64,000 nt of DNA, taken from positions 1,054,001 through 1,118,000 of the forward strand of contig NZ_CP097463.1 of NCBI RefSeq assembly GCF_027247405.1, written 5' to 3'. The notes below the pieces were generated by a model, which did no database searches, was not told the origin of the DNA, and was given only the letters and a program-made list of their open reading frames with translations. How positions within the stretch are numbered: position 1 is the stretch's first letter; every line of letters begins with the position of its first letter. Position numbers and translations under genes: made by a program. Source of the stretch: Jatrophihabitans cynanchi (GTDB taxonomy: Bacteria; Actinomycetota; Actinomycetes; Mycobacteriales; Jatrophihabitantaceae). This document shows positions 44,548-53,907 of this stretch, piece after piece.

Positions 44548-46137
44548 GGGCGTGTCAGATGGTCTGTGTGAGGGGTTGAGCTAACCCCGTGCGGGAGGCT
44601 CCTGCGGGAGCTGTCGCACAGATCGGAGAACACGATCATGACGATCACGATGATGCCGGGCGGCCGGGCCGCTGCGGTGAACGAGGTGCCGTCGGCGGTG
44701 GCCGATCAGCTGGTGTCGGCGACACTGGAGGACATGGCCAAGCGCAGCCGCAAGGACGAGCCGGTGCCACCGGCGCGGGTGGCGGCGCGCAAGCTGGTGG
44801 CCGAGATGGCCGGGCAGGGCTGGCTGGACGATCTGATGTCGAAGGTCGGTGACGACGGTGTCGCGTTGACCGGCGACGGCGGGTTCCTGCCGGAGATGAT
44901 CAAGGCGGTGCTCGAGCGTGGACTCGAGGCCGAGCTCACCGATCACTTGGGCTACGAGCGTGGTGACCCGGCCGGGGCCGGGTCTGGCAACTCCCGTAAC
45001 GGGTCGACGCCGAAGACGTTGTTGACCGAGGTCGGGCCGGTCGATCTGGACACGCCGCGGGATCGGGTCGGCAGCTTCACGCCCCGGCTGGTACCGAAGG
45101 GGACCCGCCGCCTCGGCGGCCTGTCGGACATGATCATCAGCCTCTATGCCGGTGGGATGACGGTGCGCGACATCGGCCACCACCTGCAGCGGGTCTATGG
45201 CACCGAGCTGTCCCATGACACGATCTCCAAGATCACCGACGAGGTCCTCGAAGAGGTCAAGGCCTGGCAGACCCGTCCCCTGGACGCGGTCTATCCGGTG
45301 ATCTTCATCGACGCCCTGGTGGTGAAGGTCCGCGACCAGAACGTAGTGCGCAACAAGGCCTGTCACGTGGTGATCGGCGTCGATACCGACGGCGTGAAGC
45401 ACGTGCTGGGCTTGTGGGTTCAGCAGCAAGAAGGCGCTCGGTTCTGGAACCAGGTGCTCGGCGAGCTGCGCAACCGCGGAGTGCGCGACGTGCTGATCGC
45501 CTGCTGCGACGGCCTGGTCGGGCTGCCAGAGGCGGTCGAGTCGACCTGGCCGCAGACAGTGGTGCAGACCTGCGTGGTCCACCTGATTCGCGCCTCGCTG
45601 CGTTACGTGTCCTACAACGACCGCAAGGCCGTCGCTGCGGCGCTCAAGCCGATCTACACCGCGGTCAACGCCGACGCCGCCTTCGACGAGCTCACCACGT
45701 TCGCCGACTCCGAACTCGGCAAGAAGTACGGCGCCACCGTCGCAGCGTGGGAACGAGCCTGGGACCGGTTCGTGCCGTTCCTGGCCTTCCCACTGGAGGT
45801 TCGCAAGGTCATCTACACCACCAACTCGATCGAGTCGTTGAACTACCAGCTCCGCAAGATCATCAAGAACCGTGGCCAGTTCCCCAATGACGACGCCATC
45901 ATCAAGCTCATCTGGCTGGCCATCCTCGACATCGAAGACAAGCGCGCCGCTCTGCGAGAGAAGGACAAAGGCAAGCCGGCGAACAAGCGCACCGCCCCGC
46001 CCCGCCTGATCGAAGGCGCCACCACCACCGGCTGGCGCGCCGCCATCAACGCCCTCGACCTGGCCTACCCCGGCCGGCTCCCCGCCGGCCTCTAACCCAA
46101 CGATCTTGACCACTTACACAGAAGACTTGACAGGCTC
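44548..46137 (+). mobile_element. IS256-family insertion sequence (1590 bp) with an 8-bp target duplication
   Basis: The terminal inverted repeats are GGGCGTGTCAGATGGTCTGT at 44548 and, complementing the right end at 46137, GAGCCTGTCAAGTCTTCTGT; both continue with GTG(A)AG-like matches for about 30 bp. The flanks 44540-44547 and 46138-46145 are identical (GGGTCCGC), the 8-bp duplication usual for this family. The transposase is intact, so this is the most recent insertion of the nest. Confidence 0.93.
44638..46095 (+). CDS. IS256-family (mutator type) transposase
   Basis: 485 residues, full length. Mutator-type features are FLPEMIKAVLERGLEAELTDHLGYE and the catalytic Asp in VIFIDALVVKVRD. 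The second Asp is in VLIACCDGLVGLPEAVES, where most relatives have SDAHxGL. CVVHLIRASLRYV and the Glu in IYTTNSIESLNYQLRK follow. Start ATG with GGAG upstream. It lies 90 bp inside the left end of its IS and 42 bp before the right end. Confidence 0.94.
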   Translation: MTITMMPGGRAAAVNEVPSAVADQLVSATLEDMAKRSRKDEPVPPARVAARKLVAEMAGQGWLDDLMSKVGDDGVALTGDGGFLPEMIKAVLERGLEAELTDHLGYERGDPAGAGSGNSRNGSTPKTLLTEVGPVDLDTPRDRVGSFTPRLVPKGTRRLGGLSDMIISLYAGGMTVRDIGHHLQRVYGTELSHDTISKITDEVLEEVKAWQTRPLDAVYPVIFIDALVVKVRDQNVVRNKACHVVIGVDTDGVKHVLGLWVQQQEGARFWNQVLGELRNRGVRDVLIACCDGLVGLPEAVESTWPQTVVQTCVVHLIRASLRYVSYNDRKAVAAALKPIYTAVNADAAFDELTTFADSELGKKYGATVAAWERAWDRFVPFLAFPLEVRKVIYTTNSIESLNYQLRKIIKNRGQFPNDDAIIKLIWLAILDIEDKRAALREKDKGKPANKRTAPPRLIEGATTTGWRAAINALDLAYPGRLPAGL

Positions 46138-46718
46138 GGGTCCGCGGCCCGCGCCAACAACGACAGCGCGTCCGGTGCCGACAAGTCCTCAAACGCCTGC
46201 ACTGCGGCGGGAAAGTACTGCAGCAGGGTGGAACGCAGCCGCAGCACCTGACGGGTCCGTTCCCAGATTGCAGTCTGGTGGGCTCGCGCCAGCAGTTTGA
46301 TCGCGTCGACCAGATCGCTGTCCCCGGCGATCGGACGGTGGTGATCACGGTCCAGGCGGACGATCTCGGCGAGCACATGCGCATCACCGGCGTCGCTCTT
46401 CGCCCCAGAGGTCGAGTACCGGTCGCGGTAACGCGCCGCCGACATCGGGTTGATCGCGTACACCACATAGCCGGCTGCCCGCAACGCCGTCACCCACGGG
46501 CCACGGTCGGTCTCGATCCCGACCACCACCTGCCCGGCCACCTGCTCCGACGGAAGTTCTGCCCAGGCCGCCGGGGCCTGCTCGGCCACCAGCGCATGCA
46601 GCCTCGTAATGCCCTCCACCCCCTCAGGCAACCGAGCCCGAACCAGTCGGCGGCCGGCCTCGTCCTCGAGCTCGATGTCGTGGTGGTCTTCAGCCCAGTC
46701 GTCTCCGATGAACAGCAC
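46138..46718 (-). pseudogene. IS110-family transposase, N-terminal part
   Basis: The GTG at 46716-46718 follows GGAGGAG 12 nt upstream. The RuvC-like DEDD domain is complete: FIGDDWAEDHHD (Asp), VVVGIETDRGPWV (Glu) and SGAKSDAGDAHVLAEIVR (Asp-Asp). After about 193 codons the frame runs into the IS256-family right end and stops at 46092-46094. With the C-terminal part it made a 416-residue protein, normal for the family. IS110 recombinases are guided by a bridge RNA from the element's own non-coding end. Confidence 0.9.
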
Positions 46719-46966
46719 CCTGCAAACAACTCCTCCAGATAGCCCGACATGTTCACAGCACCCGGAGACATCTGCAACCTAATGATCAAGTGCTCACGCC
46801 GAAGCGGGCACGACATCCCATCAGCAGTTCAGTCACCGGCGTACCGGCAGGCGCACGATCTGTCAGTAGGCCTCCGAAGGGGGCCCGGGACGGGGAGTGC
46901 TGACCTGCCGGCCGCTGCTACAGCTGAGCCTCCCATCGAAGCCCCGCTGATCTCATTAGGGAGGGC
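46719..46966 (-). ncRNA. Candidate bridge-RNA region of the IS110-family element
   Basis: About 250 bp without a gene lie between the recombinase start and the resumption of the DUF222/HNH gene. IS110-group elements encode their guide RNA here. ATGGGATGTC on the minus strand (46821-46812) recurs at the far end of the element (43858-43849), next to the IS3 junction, as a donor-guide segment might. No structure was computed, so the call rests on position and one 10-nt match. Confidence 0.35.
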
Positions 46967-46969
46967 GCC

Positions 46970-47590
46970 GCCCTGGCCCTGCCCGGCCTACCCGCCGAAC
47001 ACGGACTACGCCCGAGCGTGAACGTCACCCTCGCCGCCAGCACCCTGGCCGGGACCGACAACCAACCCGGCTACCTCAACGGCGAACCCGTCCCCGCCGA
47101 CATCGCCCGGCGCCTCGCCACCCAACCCGGCGCCCAGCGCCACTACTGGCCCGTCGACCAGACCGGACACCTCCTCGACCAAACCTGCCCGCACGCACCC
47201 GGCACCCCGAACCGGCCCGGGATCGACAGCAGCCTGATCACCCACCGCTACCAACCCACCACCACCATCACCCGGCACGTCATCACCCGCGACCAACACT
47301 GCGTCATGCCCGGCTGCCGACGCAGAGCCCACACCTGCCAACTGGATCACCGCACACCCTGGCCCGACGGCCCCACCAGCGCGACCAACCTCGAACCCCT
47401 CTGCAAAAGGCACCACGACCTCAAACACCACGCCCGCTGGACCCTCACCCGCACCCCCGACGGCACCTACCACTGGACCTCGGCAACCCGACACCACTAC
47501 CACTACCGACCACCCGAACTACCCATACCCCAACCCGAACCACCGAAGCAGACCGGACCCGACCCCAACGACCAACCACCGCCCTACTGA
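46970..47590 (+). pseudogene. DUF222/HNH gene, 3' part with the HNH nuclease domain
   Basis: 207 codons in frame with 41495-42304. The segment begins ALALPGLPAEHGLRPSVNVTLA and contains the HNH motif: RDQHCVMPGCRRRAHTCQLDH (first His), TSATNLEPLC (Asn) and KRHHDLKHH (last His, with paired Cys for zinc). Reading could start at the GTG at 47018, giving an N-terminally truncated HNH protein of 190 residues, but no ribosome binding site supports this. The Pro-rich tail ends PNDQPPPY. Confidence 0.85.
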
Positions 47591-47633
47591 TCTTGGCCGA
47601 CATTCCGCCGCCGATCAGGAATACCCCGGTTGC

Positions 47634-50123
47634 TCAGCCGTTCGCGAACTGCTGCGCACGTACGCGATAGGCATCGAGCAGGGCATGTACATGCCGCAAC
47701 TCGCCACCTTGCCTGCGGGTAGCTGGGAGTTCGATCGCTCCAGCCGGAGTCAGCGCCACGAGGACCCCCTTGGCGGTCGGACCGGTGTTCCCGTCCGGGA
47801 AGTGCGGTTCGAACGACGTGACCTGGCTCCACGGCAACCGTTCGCGATGCAGCATCGAGCGCATCGTGAGGTGCTGCTCGTCGACCGTCAACGACGACAA
47901 GCCGGCCCGGACGGTCAGCCGGGGGCGCAAGTAGTTGGGATCGATCGAGATGTCCCCGACGAACTGCGGCGCCGAAGCGACGAACTGCGGATTCGGCGAA
48001 CGCACCGCCCACGTCGGCACACCCTGCGCACCCGCTGTCGGCGCGCCCCCTGCTGCTGCGCGCGAATCGCTCGGCGGGATCGGGAACTGCTCGGCGGGCT
48101 GGCCATCGTCGCCCGGCGGTGCCACAGGCGACCACCACGACGTCGCCAGCGCAGGTGCGTGCCGCGTCTGAACCGGCTCGAACATCGGCTCGGGCTCGAA
48201 TGCCGGCTCGGGCTCGAGCGGCGGCGCCTCGCTTGGTGCCTGCACCTGTGGCGCCGGTTCGGCCGCCGCGGGCACGCTCGGCGTCCAGTCCACGACCGGC
48301 CCAGGATCGGCGGGACGCGCGGCCGGGCGCGGCATCTCGAAACCGAGCGCGGTGTCGTCGTCGATGTCGATCGGTACCCGCCAGGGACGCTCCGGCTCCA
48401 CTGCGGCGGGTTCAGGTGCCGCGGGTTCGGGTGCGACCGCTTCGGGTGCGACCGGTTCGGGTGCGACCTGCTTCGGTAGCGCTTCGGGCGCCGGCCGGTG
48501 AGCCGCAACCTCGGCATGCGCTTGCAGCGCGGCAGACTCATGCGCGACAGGCTCAGACCACACCGGCGCCACCGCTTCGGGCACGACGACTGCCGGTTCT
48601 GGCTGTGGCGGTTCTGGCTGTGGCGGTTCTGGCGGCTGTACAACCGGAGGCGACACAGAGTCAGCGGGAGCCTGAGCGTTCGGCATCGGCAGACGATCCG
48701 CGCCCCGCACCGGGCTCGGCGCGTCCGCGGGCAAAGCGGCCGGCGGCAGTGGAATGACCGGTGGCCCGCTCGGCGGCGGGAAGCTGCCGATCGGCAAGCC
48801 CGTCGGCGGCGGGAATTCGCCAGGCGGCGGAAAACCCGCTGGTGGGATCGGTCCTGTCTGCGCCGGGGGCATCGCCGGCCCGGGTGGCTGTTGGCCGGCG
48901 ATCCCTGGCTGCGTCGCCGCGACCGGCGTCGCCGCGAACGGCGTCGTCGCAACCGGTGGTGGCCCGACCGGTGGTGGCCCGACCGGTGGCGGCCCGACCG
49001 GTGGCGGCGTGGCAGCAGCAGGGATCGAGGGTTGCGGGGCGGGTTGCCAGCCCGCCGGAGGCGCGACCGGCACCGGTTGACCGGCCGGCCCAGCAGGCCC
49101 AGGCGGCACAGCCCGCGCCGGCATCGGCGGCGCAGCGGCCACCGGCGCCGGACCCGGAGCGCGATTGGCCGCGGGGGCCGTGTCGTGGGCGATCACGTCG
49201 GGCATCCGCATGATGTCCGGCACCCAGCCGGAAGCGGTGCTCGCCGGCCCGCGGATCAGGAACTGCGTGCGCGGCCAGCCCTGGCTGACCTCGACGTTGG
49301 CCAGCTCGCCGGCGAACTCCGACGCGGTCGGCGGCCGGTGGTCCTTGTCCTTGCTCATCGCCCGGATCAGCAGGTCCGAGAGCTGCATCGGCACCCCGGT
49401 GCCCATCAGCGGCCGCACCGGATCGCGCAGGATCCGCAAGATCACCGAGGCAGGCGACTCGCCGTCGTACGCCCGGAACGCCGACTGCCCCGCGATCAGC
49501 TGGTACAGCGACGATGCCAGCTCGTACACGTCCGTCGCCGCGGACGTGCCACCGCCCTCGAGCAACTCCGGCGCGGCATGCAGTGTGGTGAAGTCGAACA
49601 GGCCCGCGGTCGTCTGCGTCGAGGACTGCAGCATCGCCACGCCGAAGTCGGCGAGTGCGGGCTCGCCGAACTCGGTCACCAGGATGTTCTGCGGCTTGAC
49701 GTCCCGGTGCAAGATCCCGCCGCGGTGCGCCGTCTCCAGCGCGCCGGCGATCTTGATTCCGATGGAGACGGCGTCCTGCACCGGCAGCCCGACCCCGCCG
49801 TGCAACCGGTCGGCGATCGCGCCCGAGCACAGTTCGAGCACCAGCACCGGCCGTCCGTCCGCCGTCCGGAACGTGCGGAACAGCGTGACGATGTTCGGGT
49901 GCGAGCTCAGCGACCCCAGCGCGACCGATTCGCGCTCGAACGACTCGATCGCGCGCGCCGAGGCGTCGCGCACATTGAGCAGTTTGAGGGCGACGAGCCG
50001 TCCGGTGTCGATCTCCCGGGCCCGGTAGACGGTGGCGAGGCTGCCTACGCCGATCTCGAAGGTCTCGACGAAGCCGGGAAACATGTCGTTGCCGGTCGCC
50101 TTGTCCTTGCGCCGCAGCGCCAC
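47634..50123 (-). CDS. Serine/threonine protein kinase with a long Pro-rich tail
   Basis: 829 residues with a GTG at 50121-50123 and AAGGGA 6 nt upstream. The kinase domain covers about residues 16-280: glycine loop IGVGSLATVYRA, Lys in LVALKLLN, catalytic loop HRDVKPQNILV, LADFGVAML and AAPELLEGG. No transmembrane segment or PASTA repeat is seen. Residues 320-700 are Pro/Ala/Glu-rich with short tandem repeats (PPPVG four times; PEPPQ). The last 110 residues are a compact conserved-looking domain (VRAGLSSLTVDEQHLTMRSMLHRERLPWSQVTSFEPHFPDG, in pieces) resembling a PH-like fold. Likely cytosolic signalling; targets unknown. Confidence 0.92.
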   Translation of the reverse strand: MALRRKDKATGNDMFPGFVETFEIGVGSLATVYRAREIDTGRLVALKLLNVRDASARAIESFERESVALGSLSSHPNIVTLFRTFRTADGRPVLVLELCSGAIADRLHGGVGLPVQDAVSIGIKIAGALETAHRGGILHRDVKPQNILVTEFGEPALADFGVAMLQSSTQTTAGLFDFTTLHAAPELLEGGGTSAATDVYELASSLYQLIAGQSAFRAYDGESPASVILRILRDPVRPLMGTGVPMQLSDLLIRAMSKDKDHRPPTASEFAGELANVEVSQGWPRTQFLIRGPASTASGWVPDIMRMPDVIAHDTAPAANRAPGPAPVAAAPPMPARAVPPGPAGPAGQPVPVAPPAGWQPAPQPSIPAAATPPPVGPPPVGPPPVGPPPVATTPFAATPVAATQPGIAGQQPPGPAMPPAQTGPIPPAGFPPPGEFPPPTGLPIGSFPPPSGPPVIPLPPAALPADAPSPVRGADRLPMPNAQAPADSVSPPVVQPPEPPQPEPPQPEPAVVVPEAVAPVWSEPVAHESAALQAHAEVAAHRPAPEALPKQVAPEPVAPEAVAPEPAAPEPAAVEPERPWRVPIDIDDDTALGFEMPRPAARPADPGPVVDWTPSVPAAAEPAPQVQAPSEAPPLEPEPAFEPEPMFEPVQTRHAPALATSWWSPVAPPGDDGQPAEQFPIPPSDSRAAAGGAPTAGAQGVPTWAVRSPNPQFVASAPQFVGDISIDPNYLRPRLTVRAGLSSLTVDEQHLTMRSMLHRERLPWSQVTSFEPHFPDGNTGPTAKGVLVALTPAGAIELPATRRQGGELRHVHALLDAYRVRAQQFANG

Positions 50124-50214
50124 GGTCTTCCCTTCGTCCTCCCAGGCAGTTCGCGTCCGAGAATAACAAGCGAATCCGGGCAGAACATGCCTTCGGGCGA
50201 CCGGGTGGCCATGA

Positions 50215-51660
50215 TCAGCCGAGGGCGGCCATCGGCTGCGTCCGGCGCGGGCGCACCAGCGCCACCGCGAACGCGGCCGCCGCGACCGCCGAGATCGCCA
50301 AGACCACCAGCGTCACGGCCATGGCATGGCCGGATGCCCGCGGGCCCGGGGCATGCACGAGCGTCAGGTAGGTCGTGCCGAGCGTCGCCACGCCGACGAC
50401 CTGGCCCAACTGGAACACCGTCACCAGCACGCCGCTGGCGTCCGCGGCGTCGGCGAGCGGCACGTGGGTCAGGGCCACCGCGATGATCGGGCTGAACGCC
50501 AGACCCAGCGCCAGACCGATGATCAGCAGCACGACCTCGAACTCGGCACCGCCACTGCTGCCGCCGCGAAGTACCGGCGCCAGCGCGAGGTAGCCGAGCG
50601 CCGCCACCGCCATCCCGAACGGGATCATCGGCCCGTGCAGCCGCGGCGGCAGCAACCGCCAGGTCAACCCGGTGGCAGCGAAGCCCACCGCGACCGGCGC
50701 GAACACCAGCCCGGCGTGCGCGGGGCTCTCCCCCAGCCCGGACTGCAGATGCAGCGCCATCGCGAACAGGTAGCCCCCGTAATTGATCATGGCCACGAAC
50801 AGCGCGGCCGCGCCAACCACCAGGCCTGGGGCGCGCAGCACCCGGCCGGACACCAGCGGCGCACCGCCGCGAGCGGCGAGCCGCCGCTCGATCACGACGA
50901 ACCCGGCGAACGCGAACGCGCTGGCACCGAGCGATACCCATCCCCACACCGGCCAGTTCTCCTCGTGACCGAGCACCAGCGGCACGACGAGCAGCAGAAC
51001 AGCCACCGACAAGGTCAGCACACCGGCCGGGTCGAGCTGCCGGGCACGCTCGCCCCGGTCGGCCGGCAGCAACCGGCCGGCCAGCACCAGCAGCACGATC
51101 CCGATCGGGACGTTGACGAGGAACACCGGCCGCCAGCTCGTCCCGAACAGGTCGGCGCTGACCAGCACGCCGCCGAGCACCTGGCCGATGACCGAGCCGC
51201 AGGCGATCACGGCCGAGTACAGCGACAGTGCCCGCGCGCGCGCCGGCCCGGCGAAGTTGCGCTGGATCAGGCTCATCACCTGCGGCATCATCAGCGCCGC
51301 ACCGACGCCCTGCACCAGCCGGAACGCGATCAGCGCTCCGGTCGTGGGCGCCAGCCCGCACAGCAGCGACGCGGCCGTGAAGGCGATCAGGCCGGCCCGG
51401 AAGGCGCGACCGTGGCCGAACCGGTCGCCCAGCCGGGCACCGGTGATGAGCAGGACGGCATAGCTGATCGTGTACCCGGCGATCGAAAGTTGCAGCCCCG
51501 CACCGGACGCGTGCAGGTCCGAACGCAGGGTCGGCGCGGCGACGTTCACGATCGCGACGTCGAGGATCGCCATGAACTGCCCGAGCAGCAGCACGGCCAG
51601 GAGAGGACCCGGCCGGGCCCGGGCGGAGGAGTCGGCGGGACGATCGAGAACAGCGGTCAT
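50215..51660 (-). CDS. MFS transporter, DHA2 (14-TMS) drug exporter type
   Basis: 481 residues with an ATG at 51658-51660. There are fourteen predicted membrane segments. Motif A-like GARLGDRFGHGRAFRAG, FRLVQGVGAALMMPQVMSLIQ and the antiporter motif C region SVIGQVLGGVLVSADLFGTSWRPVFLVNVPIG are present. Proton-driven efflux of toxic compounds is the usual role. It is divergent from the XRE-type regulator at 51772, which is the likely controller. Confidence 0.9.
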   Translation of the reverse strand: MTAVLDRPADSSARARPGPLLAVLLLGQFMAILDVAIVNVAAPTLRSDLHASGAGLQLSIAGYTISYAVLLITGARLGDRFGHGRAFRAGLIAFTAASLLCGLAPTTGALIAFRLVQGVGAALMMPQVMSLIQRNFAGPARARALSLYSAVIACGSVIGQVLGGVLVSADLFGTSWRPVFLVNVPIGIVLLVLAGRLLPADRGERARQLDPAGVLTLSVAVLLLVVPLVLGHEENWPVWGWVSLGASAFAFAGFVVIERRLAARGGAPLVSGRVLRAPGLVVGAAALFVAMINYGGYLFAMALHLQSGLGESPAHAGLVFAPVAVGFAATGLTWRLLPPRLHGPMIPFGMAVAALGYLALAPVLRGGSSGGAEFEVVLLIIGLALGLAFSPIIAVALTHVPLADAADASGVLVTVFQLGQVVGVATLGTTYLTLVHAPGPRASGHAMAVTLVVLAISAVAAAAFAVALVRPRRTQPMAALG

Positions 51661-51771
51661 GCAACTCAGGCTCCGGCCGCGGCGACACCGGTGGTGAGTG
51701 CCCGGTGATCCTGGTACCCACAGCACCCGTTTGGGCCGATGTCGGTGGCGCAGGCTGTAATGATGAGCGTG

Positions 51772-52626
51772 ATGGCAGGCACGTACAGCAAGGCGCGGCG
51801 CGAGGAACTGGCCTCGTTCCTCCGCTCGCGCCGCGACCGGGTCACCCCGGCGGATGTGGGCCTCGCACCGGGCGTCCGCCGGCGCACGCCCGGCCTGCGC
51901 CGCGAAGAGGTCGCGCAGCTCGCCGGCGTGGGCGTCACGTGGTACACCTGGCTCGAGCAGGGCCGTCCGATCAACGCCAGCGTGCAGGTCCTCGACGCGA
52001 TCGCGCGGGTGCTGCGCCTCGGCGGCAGCGAACGCTGGCACCTGTACCGGCTCGCCGAGGTGCCCGGCGTCCCGTCACCGCCGTCCAACGAGAACGTGCC
52101 TTCGGAAGTGTTCGCGGTGCTCGACGCGCTCGACCCGTCACCGGCGTGCGTCTACAACGGCAAGTACGACCTGCTGGCCTGCAACGAGGCCTACGCGGCG
52201 CTGTTCCCGTACCTCGTCGAGGCCACCGGCATCCGGCGCAACGCGCTCTGGCAGATGTACGCCGGCCCCCAACCGGCACCCGTCACCGACCTCGACGTCT
52301 GCACCGCGATGATCGCGACGCTGCGCGCCAACTACGCCAACCACGTCGGCGAACCGGAGTGGGTCGAGCTCATCGACACGCTGTGCGCCGCGAACTCCGA
52401 GTTCGCCCGGCTGTGGGCCGAGCACCCGATCGCCGAGCCCGGCATGCCGGTCACCAAAGCGTTCCAGTGCTTCGGCCTGGGGACGGTGCGGGTGCGGGCC
52501 ACCGGCTTCCCGCTGGCCCGCACTGTCGACCTGCGCATGGTGGTCTACATCCCCGAGACGGCCGCCGACGTGGCGCTGATCGGCGAACTCCGCGCCCGGG
52601 TGGCGCGCCGGCTGCAGCCCGCCTGA
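51772..52626 (+). CDS. XRE-family regulator with a MmyB-like ligand domain
   Basis: 284 residues from the ATG at 51772 (ATGs at 51760 and 51763 are alternatives). The N-terminal helix-turn-helix reads TPGLRREEVAQLAGVGVTWYTWLEQGR, and the C-terminal half is the MmyB-like PAS-type domain (YNGKYDLLACNEAYAALFPYL; EFARLWAEHPI; GFPLARTVDLRMVVYIPE). Members bind small hydrophobic ligands. It is divergent from the DHA2 exporter (111 bp between starts), consistent with control of efflux. Confidence 0.92.
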   Translation: MAGTYSKARREELASFLRSRRDRVTPADVGLAPGVRRRTPGLRREEVAQLAGVGVTWYTWLEQGRPINASVQVLDAIARVLRLGGSERWHLYRLAEVPGVPSPPSNENVPSEVFAVLDALDPSPACVYNGKYDLLACNEAYAALFPYLVEATGIRRNALWQMYAGPQPAPVTDLDVCTAMIATLRANYANHVGEPEWVELIDTLCAANSEFARLWAEHPIAEPGMPVTKAFQCFGLGTVRVRATGFPLARTVDLRMVVYIPETAADVALIGELRARVARRLQPA

Positions 52627-52638
52627 CCCGGAGCCGAG

Positions 52639-53907
52639 CTAGCTCTCGCCGCCGATGCCGGCGGCCACCTGCAGTTCCTCCGCATGCTCGACGCGGTCGA
52701 GTTCGGTCCGTTCCGGCTGCGCGATCTCGCCACGGTCGGCTGCGGCCAGCGCGCGGTGCACGCTGGAAAGCACGATCGCGGCCACCAGCACCGTCCCGGC
52801 GCCGAGCACGAACGGCACGTGCGCATTGAAGTGCTCGACCAGCTTCCCGGCGACGAACGGGGCGAGCCCGCCGCCGATGAAGCGGACGAAGCCGTAGGTC
52901 GCCGACGCCACCGGACGCTCGACCGGCGCGATGCTCATGACTGCGGTGGTCACCAGGGTGTTGTTCACGCCGATGAAGATGCCGGCCACGATCACCGCGA
53001 CGATCACCGTCGTGGGGTTGTCCGGCCAGATGCCGATCACGGCCAGGTCGGCGGCCATCAGCACGAAGTTGCCGTACAGCGTCGTGGCGGTGCCGAACCG
53101 GGCCTTGAGCCACGGCGCGCCGAACACGGCGAAGATCGCCACCAGCACGCCCCAGGCGCAGAACACCAGGCCCAGCTTGATCGGGCTGGAGATGCCCATC
53201 AGGAACGGCGAGTAACCGAGCAGCGTGAAGAAGCCCCAGTTGTAGAGCAGCCCGACCACGCTCGTGGTCGCGAGCGCGCGGTGCCGAAGCGCCTTGATCG
53301 GTTCGGTGATGCTCTCCTTGCGCTCGGGCGTCGGCGTCTTGGGCAGCAGGAACACGGTCGCGATCAGCGCGATGCCCATCAGCACGGAGACCCCGAAGAA
53401 GGGCGCGCGCCAGCTGACGTTGCCCAGCACTCCGCCCAGCAGCGGGCCGGCCGCGATGCCGATGCCCAGCGCCGTCTCGTACAAGACGATCGCTCCGGCG
53501 AACCCGCCGGACGCCGAGCCGACGATCACCGCGAGGGAGGTCGCGATGAACAGGGCATTGCCCAGCCCCCAGCCGGCGCGGAAGCCCACGATCCCGTCGA
53601 TGCCGCCCGAGGCACCGGCGAGCGCGGCGAACACGACGATGAGCGCGAGACCGGTGATCAGGGTGCGCTTGGCCCCGATGCGGCTGGACACCCATCCGGT
53701 TACCAGCATGGCGACCGCGGTGACCACGAGGTAGCTGGTGAACAGCAACTCGACCTGGGCCGGCGTCGCGTGCAGCTTGTCGCGCAGCGAGGCCAGGATC
53801 GGGTCGACCAGGCCGATGCCCATGAAGGACACCACGCAGGCGAACGCGACGGCCCACACCGCGCGGGGCTGCTTGAACGGGCTGACGGCAACGCCGTGCG
53901 AACTCAT
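52639..53907 (-). CDS. MFS transporter (12-TMS)
   Basis: 422 residues with an ATG at 53905-53907, overlapping the upstream MarR stop by ATGA. There are twelve membrane segments. Features are LVVTAVAMLVTGWVSSRIGAKRTLITGLALIV (motif A region), GIGIAAGPLLGGVLG and ALRHRALATTS at the central loop. It resembles drug exporters of the ACS/Bcr type. Cotranscription with a MarR regulator suggests induction by its substrate. Confidence 0.9.
   Translation of the reverse strand: MSSHGVAVSPFKQPRAVWAVAFACVVSFMGIGLVDPILASLRDKLHATPAQVELLFTSYLVVTAVAMLVTGWVSSRIGAKRTLITGLALIVVFAALAGASGGIDGIVGFRAGWGLGNALFIATSLAVIVGSASGGFAGAIVLYETALGIGIAAGPLLGGVLGNVSWRAPFFGVSVLMGIALIATVFLLPKTPTPERKESITEPIKALRHRALATTSVVGLLYNWGFFTLLGYSPFLMGISSPIKLGLVFCAWGVLVAIFAVFGAPWLKARFGTATTLYGNFVLMAADLAVIGIWPDNPTTVIVAVIVAGIFIGVNNTLVTTAVMSIAPVERPVASATYGFVRFIGGGLAPFVAGKLVEHFNAHVPFVLGAGTVLVAAIVLSSVHRALAAADRGEIAQPERTELDRVEHAEELQVAAGIGGES

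Larger units (their letters stand above)
42307..46966 (-). mobile_element. IS110-family element, itself carrying IS256- and IS3-family insertions
   Basis: The outer element lies in the DUF222/HNH gene between two GCCGC copies (42302-42306 and 46967-46971). These would merge to restore the predicted coding frame, so boundaries are inferred from the interrupted gene. The transposase is on the minus strand in two parts (46718-46138 and 44539-43870). The long non-coding 5' side (46719-46966) fits the IS110 group, in which the guide (bridge) RNA lies upstream of the recombinase. IS110 elements lack terminal inverted repeats, as here. Confidence 0.65.

Noticed and set aside
46719-46836. Phage attachment site or tRNA in the gap upstream of the IS110 transposase
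   Set aside because: No tRNA-like fold or flanking repeat was found; the position is better explained as the element's own non-coding end.
47018-47590. An independent small HNH endonuclease gene
   Set aside because: The frame continues upstream to 46970 and matches the missing C-terminal half of the DUF222 protein at 41495; no ribosome binding site precedes the GTG at 47018.
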